Shown in pieces: positions 53,690 to 61,993 of a stretch of DNA of 64,000 bases (position 1 is the first letter of the stretch; each line of letters starts with the position of its first letter). The stretch spans positions 1 through 64,000 of the forward strand of contig CADCFG010000009.1 of the NCBI GenBank assembly GCA_902800625.1. Reading direction: 5' to 3'. The notes under the pieces were generated by a model. The model was not told the origin of the DNA. It did no database searches and saw nothing but the letters and a program-made list of their open reading frames with translations. The translations under genes were made by a program, and so were the position numbers. The stretch is from an uncultured Eubacteriales bacterium (GTDB lineage Bacteria > Bacillota > Clostridia > Christensenellales > Aristaeellaceae).

Positions 53690-53735
53690 TGTGAATCGCT
53701 CCAATCTGCAATTTATTGGGTACCGACTTGCATTT

Positions 53736-53764
53736 ATGATACCGCGGTAAATCGCGAAAATCAA
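53736..53764 (-). promoter_or_regulatory. Promoter of ilvE
   Basis: Minus strand TTGATT (53764-53759), 17 bp, TATCAT (53741-53736), 47 bp before the ATG. Confidence 0.65.
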
Positions 53765-53807
53765 GGGGAAAGGGCGATTTTTCATTCTATGTTTACATTA
53801 ACTCCCC

Positions 53808-53836
53808 TTGCAATCCCCCGCCCATGCAGATATAAT
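53808..53836 (+). promoter_or_regulatory. Promoter of the queT leader transcript
   Basis: TTGCAA (53808-53813), 17 bp, TATAAT (53831-53836). Predicted start near 53843 leaves a 5' leader of about 175 nt. Confidence 0.75.
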
Positions 53837-53842
53837 AGCAAC

Positions 53843-54017
53843 CGTCAATTGAATACGAGACAGTTCGAAGTCCTCCTGTCTGACGGACGCGCAGGCGTCC
53901 CGAAAAAACAAAACCAGGTAGCGCGCCGGATAAGGGCGCCTGTGAGGGCATGGAAGACCATGCTCCTCTTTGCTTCATGGGGGATTTCCCTGTCCGATCA
54001 GACAGGAGGATTCCCCC
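53843..54017 (+). promoter_or_regulatory. Structured 5' leader of queT with sequestered ribosome binding site (riboswitch candidate)
   Basis: TCCTCCTGTCTGA (53871-53883) is perfectly complementary over 13 nt to TCAGACAGGAGGA (53998-54010), which contains the Shine-Dalgarno. AGACAG (53858-53863) can instead pair with CTGTCT (53876-53881). The SD can also fold locally (GGGGGAT..CCTGTC with GACAGG..ATTCCCCC). Between lie hairpins GGACGC/GCGTCC, GCGCC/GGCGC and GGGCATGG-AAGA-CCATGCTCC and an A-rich linker. I could not match it to a preQ1 class by eye. Confidence 0.65.
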
Positions 54018-54539
54018 ATGACTTATTCCGACAACAGGTATCGCTTCACCACCCTTTCCATCGTGCGGGCCGGGCTGATCGCCGCGCTCTATGTGGTGTT
54101 GACGATGATCTTCCAGCCCATCAGCTTCGGCGCGATTCAGTTCCGCGTGGCCGAGGCGTTGACCCTCATGCCCATACTGACCGTGGACGCCGTGCCCGGG
54201 CTGTTCGTGGGCTGCCTGCTGGCCAACTGGCTGGGCGGCGGCGTATGGTTCGACGTGGCGCTGGGCTCCGTCGCCACGCTGCTGGCCGCACTGTGCAGCC
54301 GGAAATTCCGCTCCAGGCCCATCCTGGCCGCCCTCTTCCCCACCGTGTTCAACGGCCTGATCGTGGGTCCGGTGGTATACTTCGCCTACGTGCGCGCCCC
54401 TGGCGACCCGGTGAGCGTGGGCACGCTGCTGTTCAACATGGCCACGGTGGCCTTCGGCGAGCTGGTCGTGTGCTACGTGCTGGGCCTGCCGATGCTGTAC
54501 GGGCTGAAAAAGCTGCCGGAGGACGTGCTGGGAGAATAA
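54018..54539 (+). CDS. queT: QueT-family ECF transporter substrate-binding membrane protein
   Basis: 173 aa, about five transmembrane helices. The pattern RAGLIAALYVVLTMIFQPISFGAIQFRVAEALTLMPILTVDAVPGLFVGCLLANWLGGG is characteristic of QueT (COG4708). It is the S-component that binds a queuosine precursor such as preQ1 for the shared ECF energy-coupling module, encoded elsewhere. AGGAGG is 6 bp before ATG at 54018. The long structured leader suggests feedback control by the imported ligand. Confidence 0.9.
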   Translation: MTYSDNRYRFTTLSIVRAGLIAALYVVLTMIFQPISFGAIQFRVAEALTLMPILTVDAVPGLFVGCLLANWLGGGVWFDVALGSVATLLAALCSRKFRSRPILAALFPTVFNGLIVGPVVYFAYVRAPGDPVSVGTLLFNMATVAFGELVVCYVLGLPMLYGLKKLPEDVLGE

Positions 54540-54591
54540 GGTTCATCACGGAAGTCTGTGGAACGAACTTGATGTGGCAAAGAAACACAGT

Positions 54592-54666
54592 GTACAGATC
54601 CTTCGCTTCGCTCAGGATGACAGGGCTCGATTCGTTGTCATCCTGAGCGAAGCGAAGGATCTGTAC
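54592..54666. repeat. Dispersed inverted repeat with 31-bp perfect arms
   Basis: Arms GTACAGATCCTTCGCTTCGC... (54592-54622) and the exact complement (54636-54666) around a 13-nt loop. This GATCCTTCGC/AGGATGAC type is widely dispersed in bacterial intergenic DNA. It lies between convergent genes and may serve as a terminator. Confidence 0.85.
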
Positions 54667-54757
54667 TTTTCATTGTCTAACCACATTGTGAAAAGCATCT
54701 TGTGGATTATTCTGATGCTTTATCCGGCACTTTCCCACGAAGATCCGGAGTTTACCA

Positions 54758-55711
54758 CTACCGCTTCTCTCCCCTCCTGCCCACCGCCGCCGCGACGGTC
54801 AGCGCCAGCCACACCGCCAGCGCCACGGCCAGGAAACCGACGATGGCATAGGGCCAGGAAAAGCTCAGCCGGTGCTGAAAGGGGGCGTTGGGAACAAACC
54901 AGTCCTCCGCCCGCAGGGCGAACGCCGCCTGGAAGCCGTAGTCCCCGCCGCGCTGGTAGGGCCCCGCCAGCTTGAGCGCGCCGGTGGCGTTGTAGGCGTT
55001 GATGTTGACGATGAGCGTAACCAGGTTCACCGCCAGGGAGACCCCTGCGGCGATCAGCAGCCGGAGCCTGCGTCCCGTGCGGCGCTCCTCGCCCAGCTGC
55101 TCGTCCCGGACCTCCGCGCCTGCGCGGCTCACGATGTAATCCTCCACCAGGTCGTAGTCCTCCGGCGGCACGAAGATCATGCTCCGGAAGACCGCCCGCT
55201 TCAGCACCAGCAGGTCGTTCTCCCGGCGACGGACGACGCGCCGCACCCAGGAGAAATAGCAGGTGCTGTTCCGGGTGCTGTTGTACAGGTTCGTGGACGT
55301 ACCCAGCGCCTGGCCCGCGTGGCCCGTGGCGAGGCCGGCCACCAGCGCCACCGCCGCCAGCGCGTCGGTGGCGTTCTGCTCCTTCGGGGTGTAGACCTGG
55401 GTCACCAGCTCGTCGGTCATCACGAAGTGCATCGGCATCACGCCCCGGTACACCAGCAGCATGATCCCGTAGATCAGCAGGCCCACGGCCGTAAAGCCGC
55501 CCGCGAAGATCAGCCCCATGAACCAGCCGGGGACGCCGCCCCAGTCGCCCAGCGCCATAGCGAACAGGCCCATGGCCAGGCCGATGGCGGCGACGATCTT
55601 CATCATCATCCAGAATATCGCCCGGTTGCGGCGCAGGTCCAGCGGATACGTCCAGCTCAGCGCGCCGTTCTCGTCCACCGTCACCCGGTATTTCAGGTCC
55701 TTCCCGTCCAT
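54758..55711 (-). CDS. Membrane protein of unknown function
   Basis: 317 aa, four predicted transmembrane helices: a pair at about 34-55 and 62-88, one at about 215-237 and one near the C-terminus (about 287-310). The soluble central region contains EQNATDALAAVALVAGLATGHAGQALGT and FSWVRRVVRRRENDLLVLKRAVFRSMIFVPPEDYDLVEDYI. No family recognised. GGAGG precedes the ATG. It is the third gene of a leftward run with two secreted proteins that share a repeat domain, 27 bp after the preceding stop. Confidence 0.75.
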   Translation of the reverse strand: MDGKDLKYRVTVDENGALSWTYPLDLRRNRAIFWMMMKIVAAIGLAMGLFAMALGDWGGVPGWFMGLIFAGGFTAVGLLIYGIMLLVYRGVMPMHFVMTDELVTQVYTPKEQNATDALAAVALVAGLATGHAGQALGTSTNLYNSTRNSTCYFSWVRRVVRRRENDLLVLKRAVFRSMIFVPPEDYDLVEDYIVSRAGAEVRDEQLGEERRTGRRLRLLIAAGVSLAVNLVTLIVNINAYNATGALKLAGPYQRGGDYGFQAAFALRAEDWFVPNAPFQHRLSFSWPYAIVGFLAVALAVWLALTVAAAVGRRGEKR

Positions 55712-55738
55712 GTTCGCGCCTCCAAACGCGTGTGAAGG

Positions 55739-56806
55739 TCAATCGCCCTGCTGCATGCAGCGCACCAGGTCGTCCAGCGCCGCCAGGGTGTCCCCGCCAT
55801 CGCCGTTGATCGTCTTGGCGGTGTAGATCACAGTGCCCTGGGTCGTGCTCTCGATGATGCGCAGCATGTCGATCAGATAGCCCTGCAGCCGATAGGTGTA
55901 CAGCCCGGCGGGCAGCTTCTTGCCGCCCACGTCGTAATATTCATACTCCACATAAGACACCAGGTCGTCGCCGTACTGCTGCCGGATGTGGGGCGTGTAC
56001 TGCTCGCGGATGTACTCGGCGGGCTCGCCGATGATGTCGCCGGTGCGGTAGATCAGCACATAGGGGATCTTGCCCTCGCCGCTCAGGCTGACATACAGGC
56101 CGTCCTCCTCGTCGTACAGGGCGCTGAAGGCCGGGTCCACCGCGGTGGTGAAGCCCAGCTCCGGACAGGAAACGGTCTTCAATCCGGCGGTGTCCGGCGC
56201 GCCTTCCGGGTTCTGGGGATGGCCGTCGTCGCAGCCGGGCCCGCTGTCGCCGGGGATGCCGTTCGCGTAGTAATCCGCGTCGGGCTGGTAGCAGTAGGCC
56301 GCGATGGCCAGCGCGGACAGGCAGTCCTCGCTGTCGTCGGCATAGTAGCGGGCCTCGTAGCGCACGAAGCCGTCCTCCCGCAGGTCGAACACGCACAGGC
56401 AGTTGCGCTCGCGGCCGTTGGCGGTGTAGGCGTACATCACGCCCGGCATCTGGATGCCGGAGACGGTGTAGGTCTGGAACTCGCCCACGCTGAGCAGGTC
56501 GCCGCCCAGGCTGTCCTGCATCTGGGGCGTGAAGGCGTTTTCAAAGTAGCCCTGGGCGTTGAACTGGCTGCCGGGGCCGTCGGCCCGGGCGATCATCAGC
56601 CAGGGACTGTCCGCGTCATTGCCCAGGTCGATGTACAGCCCCGCCTCTTCATAGTACCAGTTCAGGCCGGGAGCCGTGAGGGTGGAAAAGCCCTGCTCGG
56701 GGCAGCTGACCACCTGGTAGCCCGCGTCCCCGTCCTCGGCGACGCCCACGGCCGGCATCGAAGCCGCCAGCAGCAGCGCCACAAGCATCGAAATGAATCT
56801 GCGCAC
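55739..56806 (-). CDS. Secreted protein with two tandem copies of an uncharacterised domain
   Basis: 355 aa from a GTG start with AAGGAGG upstream. After the signal peptide (MLVALLLAASMPAVGVA) come two homologous units of about 130 residues. Each runs from a VSCPExGF segment through a DEExGLYxxLxxxxxxPxxLI-like strand, a YFENAFTP/YIREQYTP segment and a FQTYTVSGIQMPGVMYAYT / YYDVGGKKLPAGLYTYR strand, to a LSALAIAAYCYQ / LAALDDLVRCMQ helix. The same unit occurs once in the 56828 protein. Function unknown. Confidence 0.8.
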   Translation of the reverse strand: MRRFISMLVALLLAASMPAVGVAEDGDAGYQVVSCPEQGFSTLTAPGLNWYYEEAGLYIDLGNDADSPWLMIARADGPGSQFNAQGYFENAFTPQMQDSLGGDLLSVGEFQTYTVSGIQMPGVMYAYTANGRERNCLCVFDLREDGFVRYEARYYADDSEDCLSALAIAAYCYQPDADYYANGIPGDSGPGCDDGHPQNPEGAPDTAGLKTVSCPELGFTTAVDPAFSALYDEEDGLYVSLSGEGKIPYVLIYRTGDIIGEPAEYIREQYTPHIRQQYGDDLVSYVEYEYYDVGGKKLPAGLYTYRLQGYLIDMLRIIESTTQGTVIYTAKTINGDGGDTLAALDDLVRCMQQGD

Positions 56807-56827
56807 GGTATTCGCCTCCTTGATGTT

Positions 56828-58441
56828 TTATCGGGCGATGGTGTAGTCCACGCCCTTGAGGTAGTAATCCTGGGTGGAATCGTCGATGATCTGCAGGTTG
56901 GGGTTGTCGTAGGCATAGGGGTTCAGGCTGTACTCGTCCCAGAAGCCCGTCTCCGCCCGGTACACCTCCCCGGTCACGCTGTCGTAGAGCCGGTCATAGC
57001 CCAGCGTGGCGTCGCTGCGCTGCTGGGAGAGGATGTCGTAGCTGGTCTCTCGGCTGGACCAGGCGTCGTTGCAGCGGTCGTAGGCGGCCTGCAGGTTCTC
57101 GTTCATCTGCCGGATGATCTCGGCCTCCTCCCCGGCGGCGCGGATGCTCTGGCGCACGAATTCCTCGTTGTACCGGAATGAGGCCATGCAGCGGTTCAGC
57201 ACGTCCTCCAGCTCGATCAGCTCGCCCTCGGGCGCCATGAAGCCCATGGCGTCATAGACGATGTCGGGGCTGATGTCCACGCCGTTCATGTACAGGCTGG
57301 CCCCGATGCGGGTGGGCTGGGCGGTGATCCAGCCCTCGCAGGCCACGCCCCGCTCGGAGTTGAAGGCCACGCGCACCAGGGAGTTGTCGTAGCAGGTGGG
57401 CATGCAGGCCAGGCCGCTGGGCTTCACCTCCAGCACCCGGGCGTCGTACACCTCCGGGCAGGCGTTGTAGTCCAGGAACTGGCTGTTGCCCGCGTACTTT
57501 TTACCGTACTCCCGCAGGTCGGCCAGGTGCTGCACATAGCAGGCCACCGTCAGCTCCTCCAGCGCCGGGGCGTCGGCGAAGGCGGCGTACATGAAGTCCA
57601 GCCCGGCGTACTGACCGTACCAGTCCTTGGCCGCCTGGCTGCGCAGGAAGGGCTGCGCCTTGCCCGCGCGGAAGTAGGTGCGCTCGGGGCATTCGGGGTC
57701 GTAGGCCCGCACGGACAGGTCCGCGGCGGAGGTGCCGGTGGTGATGATCTTCCAGCCCACGGGCACCTCCATGGAGAAGCGGCCGTCGTCGTAGGTATAG
57801 GTTTCGGACACGATGGGCTGGACTGGCGCGGCCTGGATAGCCGCCCCGGCAGAGGTGTCGTCACTGCCGCCGTCCGTGGGCGCGGGCTCCTGGGGCGCCT
57901 CGTCGTAGCCGTCCGCGCTGTCCCGGTAGAAGTTCACCGCGATGGCCAGCGCCTCCAGCGTGGCCTCCGGGTCGTCCTGGCGGTACTTGGCCGTATAGCA
58001 CACGTTGCCGCCGAAGCGGGTGTCGAACACCCGCAGCAGCACCACGGGCACGTCCCCCACCAGGTAGGTGTACTGCACGCCGGGCATGTCCACGCCCTGC
58101 ACGGTGTAGGTCTGGAACGCGCCCACCTCGATCAGCCTGTCGCTGTAGTCGGCCTGCATCTCGGGGGTGAACACGTCCCGGAAGTAGCCCTCGGCGTCGC
58201 CGCCGCTGTCGCGGTTGCGATAGATCAGCAGATAGGGGATGCTGCCCTTGCCGTCCAGCCAGAGATTCAGCCCGGTGCCGTCGTCCATCCAGGCCCAGGG
58301 CAGCCCCTCACGGCAGGCGGTGACAAAGTCCTGCTCGGGGCACTTCATCAGCTGGAGCCGGGTGTCGGCGTCCTCCGCGCCTGCGGCCGCGCCACACAAT
58401 AGGAACGCCAGTGTCAGTATCGCGCACATCATTCGCCTCAT
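56828..58441 (-). CDS. Secreted protein: shared repeat domain plus C-terminal stress-type domain
   Basis: 537 aa. Start at 58441 after GGGAGGG; the upstream in-frame extension has no ribosome binding site. Signal peptide to about residue 22. Residues about 28-160 are one copy of the domain duplicated in the 55739 protein (MKCPEQDFVTA; FQTYTVQGVDMPGVQYTYL; LEALAIAVNFY). After a Pro/Asp linker comes a beta-rich PsbP/DcrB-like region (FSMEVPVGWKIITTG, about 205-420). A helical C-terminus (MNENLQAAYDRCNDAWSSRETSYDILSQQ) follows, a form seen in other clostridial secreted proteins. Function unknown. Confidence 0.8.
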   Translation of the reverse strand: MRRMMCAILTLAFLLCGAAAGAEDADTRLQLMKCPEQDFVTACREGLPWAWMDDGTGLNLWLDGKGSIPYLLIYRNRDSGGDAEGYFRDVFTPEMQADYSDRLIEVGAFQTYTVQGVDMPGVQYTYLVGDVPVVLLRVFDTRFGGNVCYTAKYRQDDPEATLEALAIAVNFYRDSADGYDEAPQEPAPTDGGSDDTSAGAAIQAAPVQPIVSETYTYDDGRFSMEVPVGWKIITTGTSAADLSVRAYDPECPERTYFRAGKAQPFLRSQAAKDWYGQYAGLDFMYAAFADAPALEELTVACYVQHLADLREYGKKYAGNSQFLDYNACPEVYDARVLEVKPSGLACMPTCYDNSLVRVAFNSERGVACEGWITAQPTRIGASLYMNGVDISPDIVYDAMGFMAPEGELIELEDVLNRCMASFRYNEEFVRQSIRAAGEEAEIIRQMNENLQAAYDRCNDAWSSRETSYDILSQQRSDATLGYDRLYDSVTGEVYRAETGFWDEYSLNPYAYDNPNLQIIDDSTQDYYLKGVDYTIAR

Positions 58442-58517
58442 GGTGGATCCCTCCCGTGTTTGATTGGTGAGTGGACGTGGCATGCATCGCCCCGGTTCCG
58501 TATATTGGAAAAGGGTG

Positions 58518-58546
58518 TTGCGCCAGCGTAACTTCTGTGTTATGAT
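58518..58546 (+). promoter_or_regulatory. Promoter of the double-HTH gene
   Basis: TTGCGC (58518-58523), 17 bp, TATGAT (58541-58546); 5' leader about 110 nt. Confidence 0.6.
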
Positions 58547-58666
58547 ATTCAACAGCATAGGTTTCCTATATACTTATCATACCTTTGGCGCGGGCGCTGC
58601 GCCAGATCGTTGCCGGGTCTGTCAATGACCTGTCCGGCAATCCGCCCGGCCATCAGGAGGCACAGC

Positions 58667-60397
58667 ATGACATTCCAGGAACAGCTCAACGCCTATATCG
58701 ACACCCTGCACTGCACGGCCCGCCAGCTGGCGAAGGCTTCCGGCCTCTCCCCCGCCGTGATCAGCCGCTATCGCTCCGGCGATCGGGAGCCCGGCGCGGA
58801 AAGCCCCCAGCTGGACGCCCTGTGCCAGGCCCTGGAATCGCTGGCCGTTCAGGCCGGGCTGGTCTCCCCCACCCGGCTGGAGGCCCGCGCCGCGCTGTCC
58901 GCCGCCCTCGCCAGCCCCGAGCCGGATGACGGCGCGCTGGCGGAGAACCTGAACGCGCTAATGGAGGCGCTGGACGTGTCCTCCGGGGAGGTGGCCCGGG
59001 CGCTGAACTACGACGCCTCCTACATCTCCCGCGTTCGGTCCGGCAACCGGCGTCCCGCGGATCGCCAGGCCTTCGCCGACAAGCTGTGCGCCTACCTGGC
59101 CCGCCGCTGCGCCCGGCCGGAGCAGGCGGAGGCGCTATCCAGGCTCACGGGCGTTGGCGCCGCCCGGCTGGCCGACGCCGCGGCCCGCCAGGCGGCCATG
59201 ACGGATTTCCTGCTGCGGCCCGCGGCCAGGCGCCCCACGCCCGCGGCGGATTTCCTGGAGAAGCTGGACGAATTCGACCTGGCGGCCTACATCCGCTCCA
59301 TCCGCTTCGACGAGCTGAAGGTGCCCAGCGTGCCCTTCGCGCCGGTGCGCAGCCGCGCCTATTCCGGCACGGAGGGCCGCAAGGCCGCGGAGCTGGCGTT
59401 TTTGAAGGCCACGGTGCTGTCCCGGTCCATGGAGGACGTGTTCATGTGCTGCGACATGCCCATGGAGAAGCTGGCCGGGGACATCGACTTCGGCAAGAAG
59501 TGGATGCTGGGCATTGCGATGATGCTGAAAAAGGGCCTGCGGCTGCAGATCATCCACGACCTGAACCGCCCCTTTAACGAGATGATGCTGGGGCTGGAGA
59601 GCTGGATCCCCCTGTACATGACGGGGCAGATCTCCCCCTGGGCGTTGCAAAAGCCGCAGAACGGCGTGTACTGCCACATGACCTACGTCTCCGGCGCGGC
59701 GGCGCTGCACGGCGAGTGCATGGCCGGCTATGAAGAGGAGGGCCGCTTTGCGCTGTCCGGGCGGCGGGAGGAGCTGGAATACCAGCGCCTGCGCTCCCGG
59801 CGGCTGTTGAAGAAGGCCCAGCCGGTGATGGACATCTACCGGGAGGACGCCCGGGAGGCCTTCATGGCGTTCCTGGCCGCGGAGGCGAATGCCCCCGGCC
59901 CCTGGCGCAGCGTGCTCACCGCGCCGCCGCTGTACACCCTGCCGGAGGAGATCCTGGAGGAGATACTCCGCCGGGGCGGCGCTTCCGGCGAGGAAGCCGA
60001 GGCACTGAAGGCGCACGTCCGGCGGGATCGGGAGCGCTTCAACGCCATCGTGGCCCAGGCCCCCGTGCGGGACGAGATCCACCTGCTGGAGGAGGCGGAA
60101 TTCGCGGCGCATCCGGCGCTTTTGCCCCTGGCCGGGGCCTTCTGCGAGCGGGACTTCCCCTACACCTACGCAGAGTACCGCGCTCACCTGGACGCCACCC
60201 TCGACCGGGCCGGGCGCGAGGTGAACTACACCGTGGAGCTCACCCGGAAGCGGGCCTTCCGCAACCTGCAGATCGTGATGCGCGAGGGCGAATGGGTGCT
60301 GCTGAGCAAGCAGAAGTCCCCCGCCATCCACTTCGTCATCCGCCAGAGGCAGCTGCGCCGCGCCATCGAAAACATGGCGCTGCCGGTGGTGGAATAG
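58667..60397 (+). CDS. Large regulator-like protein with two XRE helix-turn-helix domains
   Basis: 576 aa. Start at 58667 with CAGGAGG 7 bp upstream. HTH 1 (about 3-60; CTARQLAKASGLSPAVISRYRSGDREP) and HTH 2 (about 85-150; VSSGEVARALNYDASYISRVRSGNRRP) have nearly the same recognition pattern (S/P-xVISRxRSG). The remaining 420 residues form an unassigned, mostly helical domain with MEDVFMCCDMPMEKLAGDIDFGKKWMLGIAMMLKKGLRLQIIHDLNRPFNEMMLGLESWIPLYMTGQ. It is cytoplasmic. It may be a transcription factor with a ligand or protein-sensing module. It is monocistronic. Confidence 0.8.
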   Translation: MTFQEQLNAYIDTLHCTARQLAKASGLSPAVISRYRSGDREPGAESPQLDALCQALESLAVQAGLVSPTRLEARAALSAALASPEPDDGALAENLNALMEALDVSSGEVARALNYDASYISRVRSGNRRPADRQAFADKLCAYLARRCARPEQAEALSRLTGVGAARLADAAARQAAMTDFLLRPAARRPTPAADFLEKLDEFDLAAYIRSIRFDELKVPSVPFAPVRSRAYSGTEGRKAAELAFLKATVLSRSMEDVFMCCDMPMEKLAGDIDFGKKWMLGIAMMLKKGLRLQIIHDLNRPFNEMMLGLESWIPLYMTGQISPWALQKPQNGVYCHMTYVSGAAALHGECMAGYEEEGRFALSGRREELEYQRLRSRRLLKKAQPVMDIYREDAREAFMAFLAAEANAPGPWRSVLTAPPLYTLPEEILEEILRRGGASGEEAEALKAHVRRDRERFNAIVAQAPVRDEIHLLEEAEFAAHPALLPLAGAFCERDFPYTYAEYRAHLDATLDRAGREVNYTVELTRKRAFRNLQIVMREGEWVLLSKQKSPAIHFVIRQRQLRRAIENMALPVVE

Positions 60398-60437
60398 CGG
60401 TCGGGTCCGCCGGATCGCCGATCATGTACAAATACAA

Positions 60438-60465
60438 AACCCCCGCTTCCGGGGAAGCGGGGGTT
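60438..60465. terminator. Bidirectional terminator
   Basis: AACCCCCGCTTCC, GGG, GAAGCGGGGGTT; shared by the double-HTH gene and the leftward protease gene. Confidence 0.9.
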
Positions 60466-60491
60466 CTTGAAAAAGAGGGGGGTTATTCGTC

Positions 60492-61805
60492 TTATTCCTT
60501 CTCCTCCAGAGTGACCTGGATGTCGAGGGTCTGGTAGCCGCCGCCCACGACCAGCGTACCGTTGTTGTAGTAGCTGCCGCCGTAGCTGTCGCTGCCGTTG
60601 CCGTTGCCGTAGCCATAGCCGTATCCGCCGAAGGGGAAGCCGAAGCCATAGCCGAAGGGGCTGCCATAGTAGCTGTCATAGCCGTTGTTCTGCTGCTGGA
60701 TATAGGCGTTGTTGTAGCGCACCACGGTCAGCGTCACGGTATCGCCGGGCTTGAAGCTATCCAGCAGGGTGGTCAGCTCGCGGCGGGTGGTCACGCGCTC
60801 GCCGTTCACAGCGGTGATGAAGTCATACTGCTTCAGGCCGGCGGTCTCGCCCGCACTGCCCGCGTTGACGCTCATCACGCACACGCTGGCGGGGGCATAG
60901 TCGTTCATGGGCTCGTCCGGGCCCTCCTGGTCGGCCACGGTCACGCCGATCTGCGGGCGGATGACCTTGCCGTTCTCAATCAGCTGCTGGGCGATGGGAT
61001 AGGCCGTCTCCACGGGGATGGCGAAGCCCAGGCCCTCATAGCTGCCGGAGGAATAGAAGCTGCCGCCGTACTTCAGGGTGTTGATGCCGATCAGGTTGCC
61101 CTGGTAGTCGAACAGGCCGCCGCCGGAGTTGCCGCTGGAGATGGGGGCGTCGTGCTGGATGTAGTTGACGTTGCGGGTGGTGTTGTTGCTGGTCACGCTG
61201 CTGCGCTCCAGGGCGGAGATGATGCCGCGGGTGACGGTATTGGCCAGGATCTCGCCGCCGGGGTTGCCAATGGCGATGACGGTGGAGCCCACGGGCAGCG
61301 ATTCAGAGGCGCCGATGGTGACGGGCACCAGGGTGTCGGCCTGATCCTCGACCTTCAAAACGGCCAGATCCATGGCGGAATCGGTGCCGACGATGGTGGC
61401 GTCCACCTTGTCGCCGTTGGGCATCAGCACCTGGAAGGCGCTGCCGTCCTCGACGACGTGATAGTTGGTCAGCACATAGCCGCCCTCGGCGATCACCACG
61501 CCGCTGCCCTGGGCCACGGGGGTGTTCTGCACGCCGGTGCTGCGGCTCCAGCCCTCGGTGCTGGTGATGATGCCGACCACGGAATTGGCGTTCTTCTGGG
61601 CCACGTAGATGGCCGGGCTGGTGTCCTCGGTGGGGGCGGACACCTCCACCTGGGTGGTCTCGGCGATGGCCGCGCGGCTGCCGCCGGTCAGGGCGAAGGT
61701 GCCGCCCACGGCCAGCGCGCATACCAGCGCCAGCGTCGCGATCAGCGCATAGCCGCGGTTCCTGCGCGCGCGCTTGACATTCATCTTTTTCTCATTGGTC
61801 TTCAT
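60492..61805 (-). CDS. HtrA/DegP-type membrane-anchored serine protease with PDZ domain
   Basis: 437 aa. The basic N-terminus and one transmembrane segment (about 19-40) place the protease outside the cell. Trypsin-like domain with His116 (LTNYHVVED), Asp146 (SAMDLAVLKV) and Ser227 (SSGNSGGG), all present. PDZ domain from about 310 (GSAGETAGLKQYDFITAVNGERV). Its end is interrupted by a Gly/Tyr/Phe-rich stretch of about 45 residues (about 370-415) before the final strand LDIQVTLEEKE. It is a quality-control protease. AAGGAG precedes ATG at 61805; a longer open frame upstream is spurious. Confidence 0.93.
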   Translation of the reverse strand: MKTNEKKMNVKRARRNRGYALIATLALVCALAVGGTFALTGGSRAAIAETTQVEVSAPTEDTSPAIYVAQKNANSVVGIITSTEGWSRSTGVQNTPVAQGSGVVIAEGGYVLTNYHVVEDGSAFQVLMPNGDKVDATIVGTDSAMDLAVLKVEDQADTLVPVTIGASESLPVGSTVIAIGNPGGEILANTVTRGIISALERSSVTSNNTTRNVNYIQHDAPISSGNSGGGLFDYQGNLIGINTLKYGGSFYSSGSYEGLGFAIPVETAYPIAQQLIENGKVIRPQIGVTVADQEGPDEPMNDYAPASVCVMSVNAGSAGETAGLKQYDFITAVNGERVTTRRELTTLLDSFKPGDTVTLTVVRYNNAYIQQQNNGYDSYYGSPFGYGFGFPFGGYGYGYGNGNGSDSYGGSYYNNGTLVVGGGYQTLDIQVTLEEKE

Positions 61806-61993
61806 ATCTATCTGCTCCTTTCGCGGAATGATCTGTGAATAAGGTCTCCATTTTGCCAGCCGGGCTTCCTTCCCGGTTGCTGGGAATATTATAAAATCAG
61901 GAAAGATCAAAGTCAATAAACAAACATTGCATGATTTGTGAACGAATTGAAAACGCTGCGACTCTTCAGCCGCAGCGCTATCTGTTTGGTTTT

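Noticed and set aside
53690..53830. T-box leader for ilvE
   Set aside because: No AGAGAGC, GGUGxxA or UGGNACCGCG elements; a GGTACC string alone is not enough, and the predicted leader is only about 40 nt.
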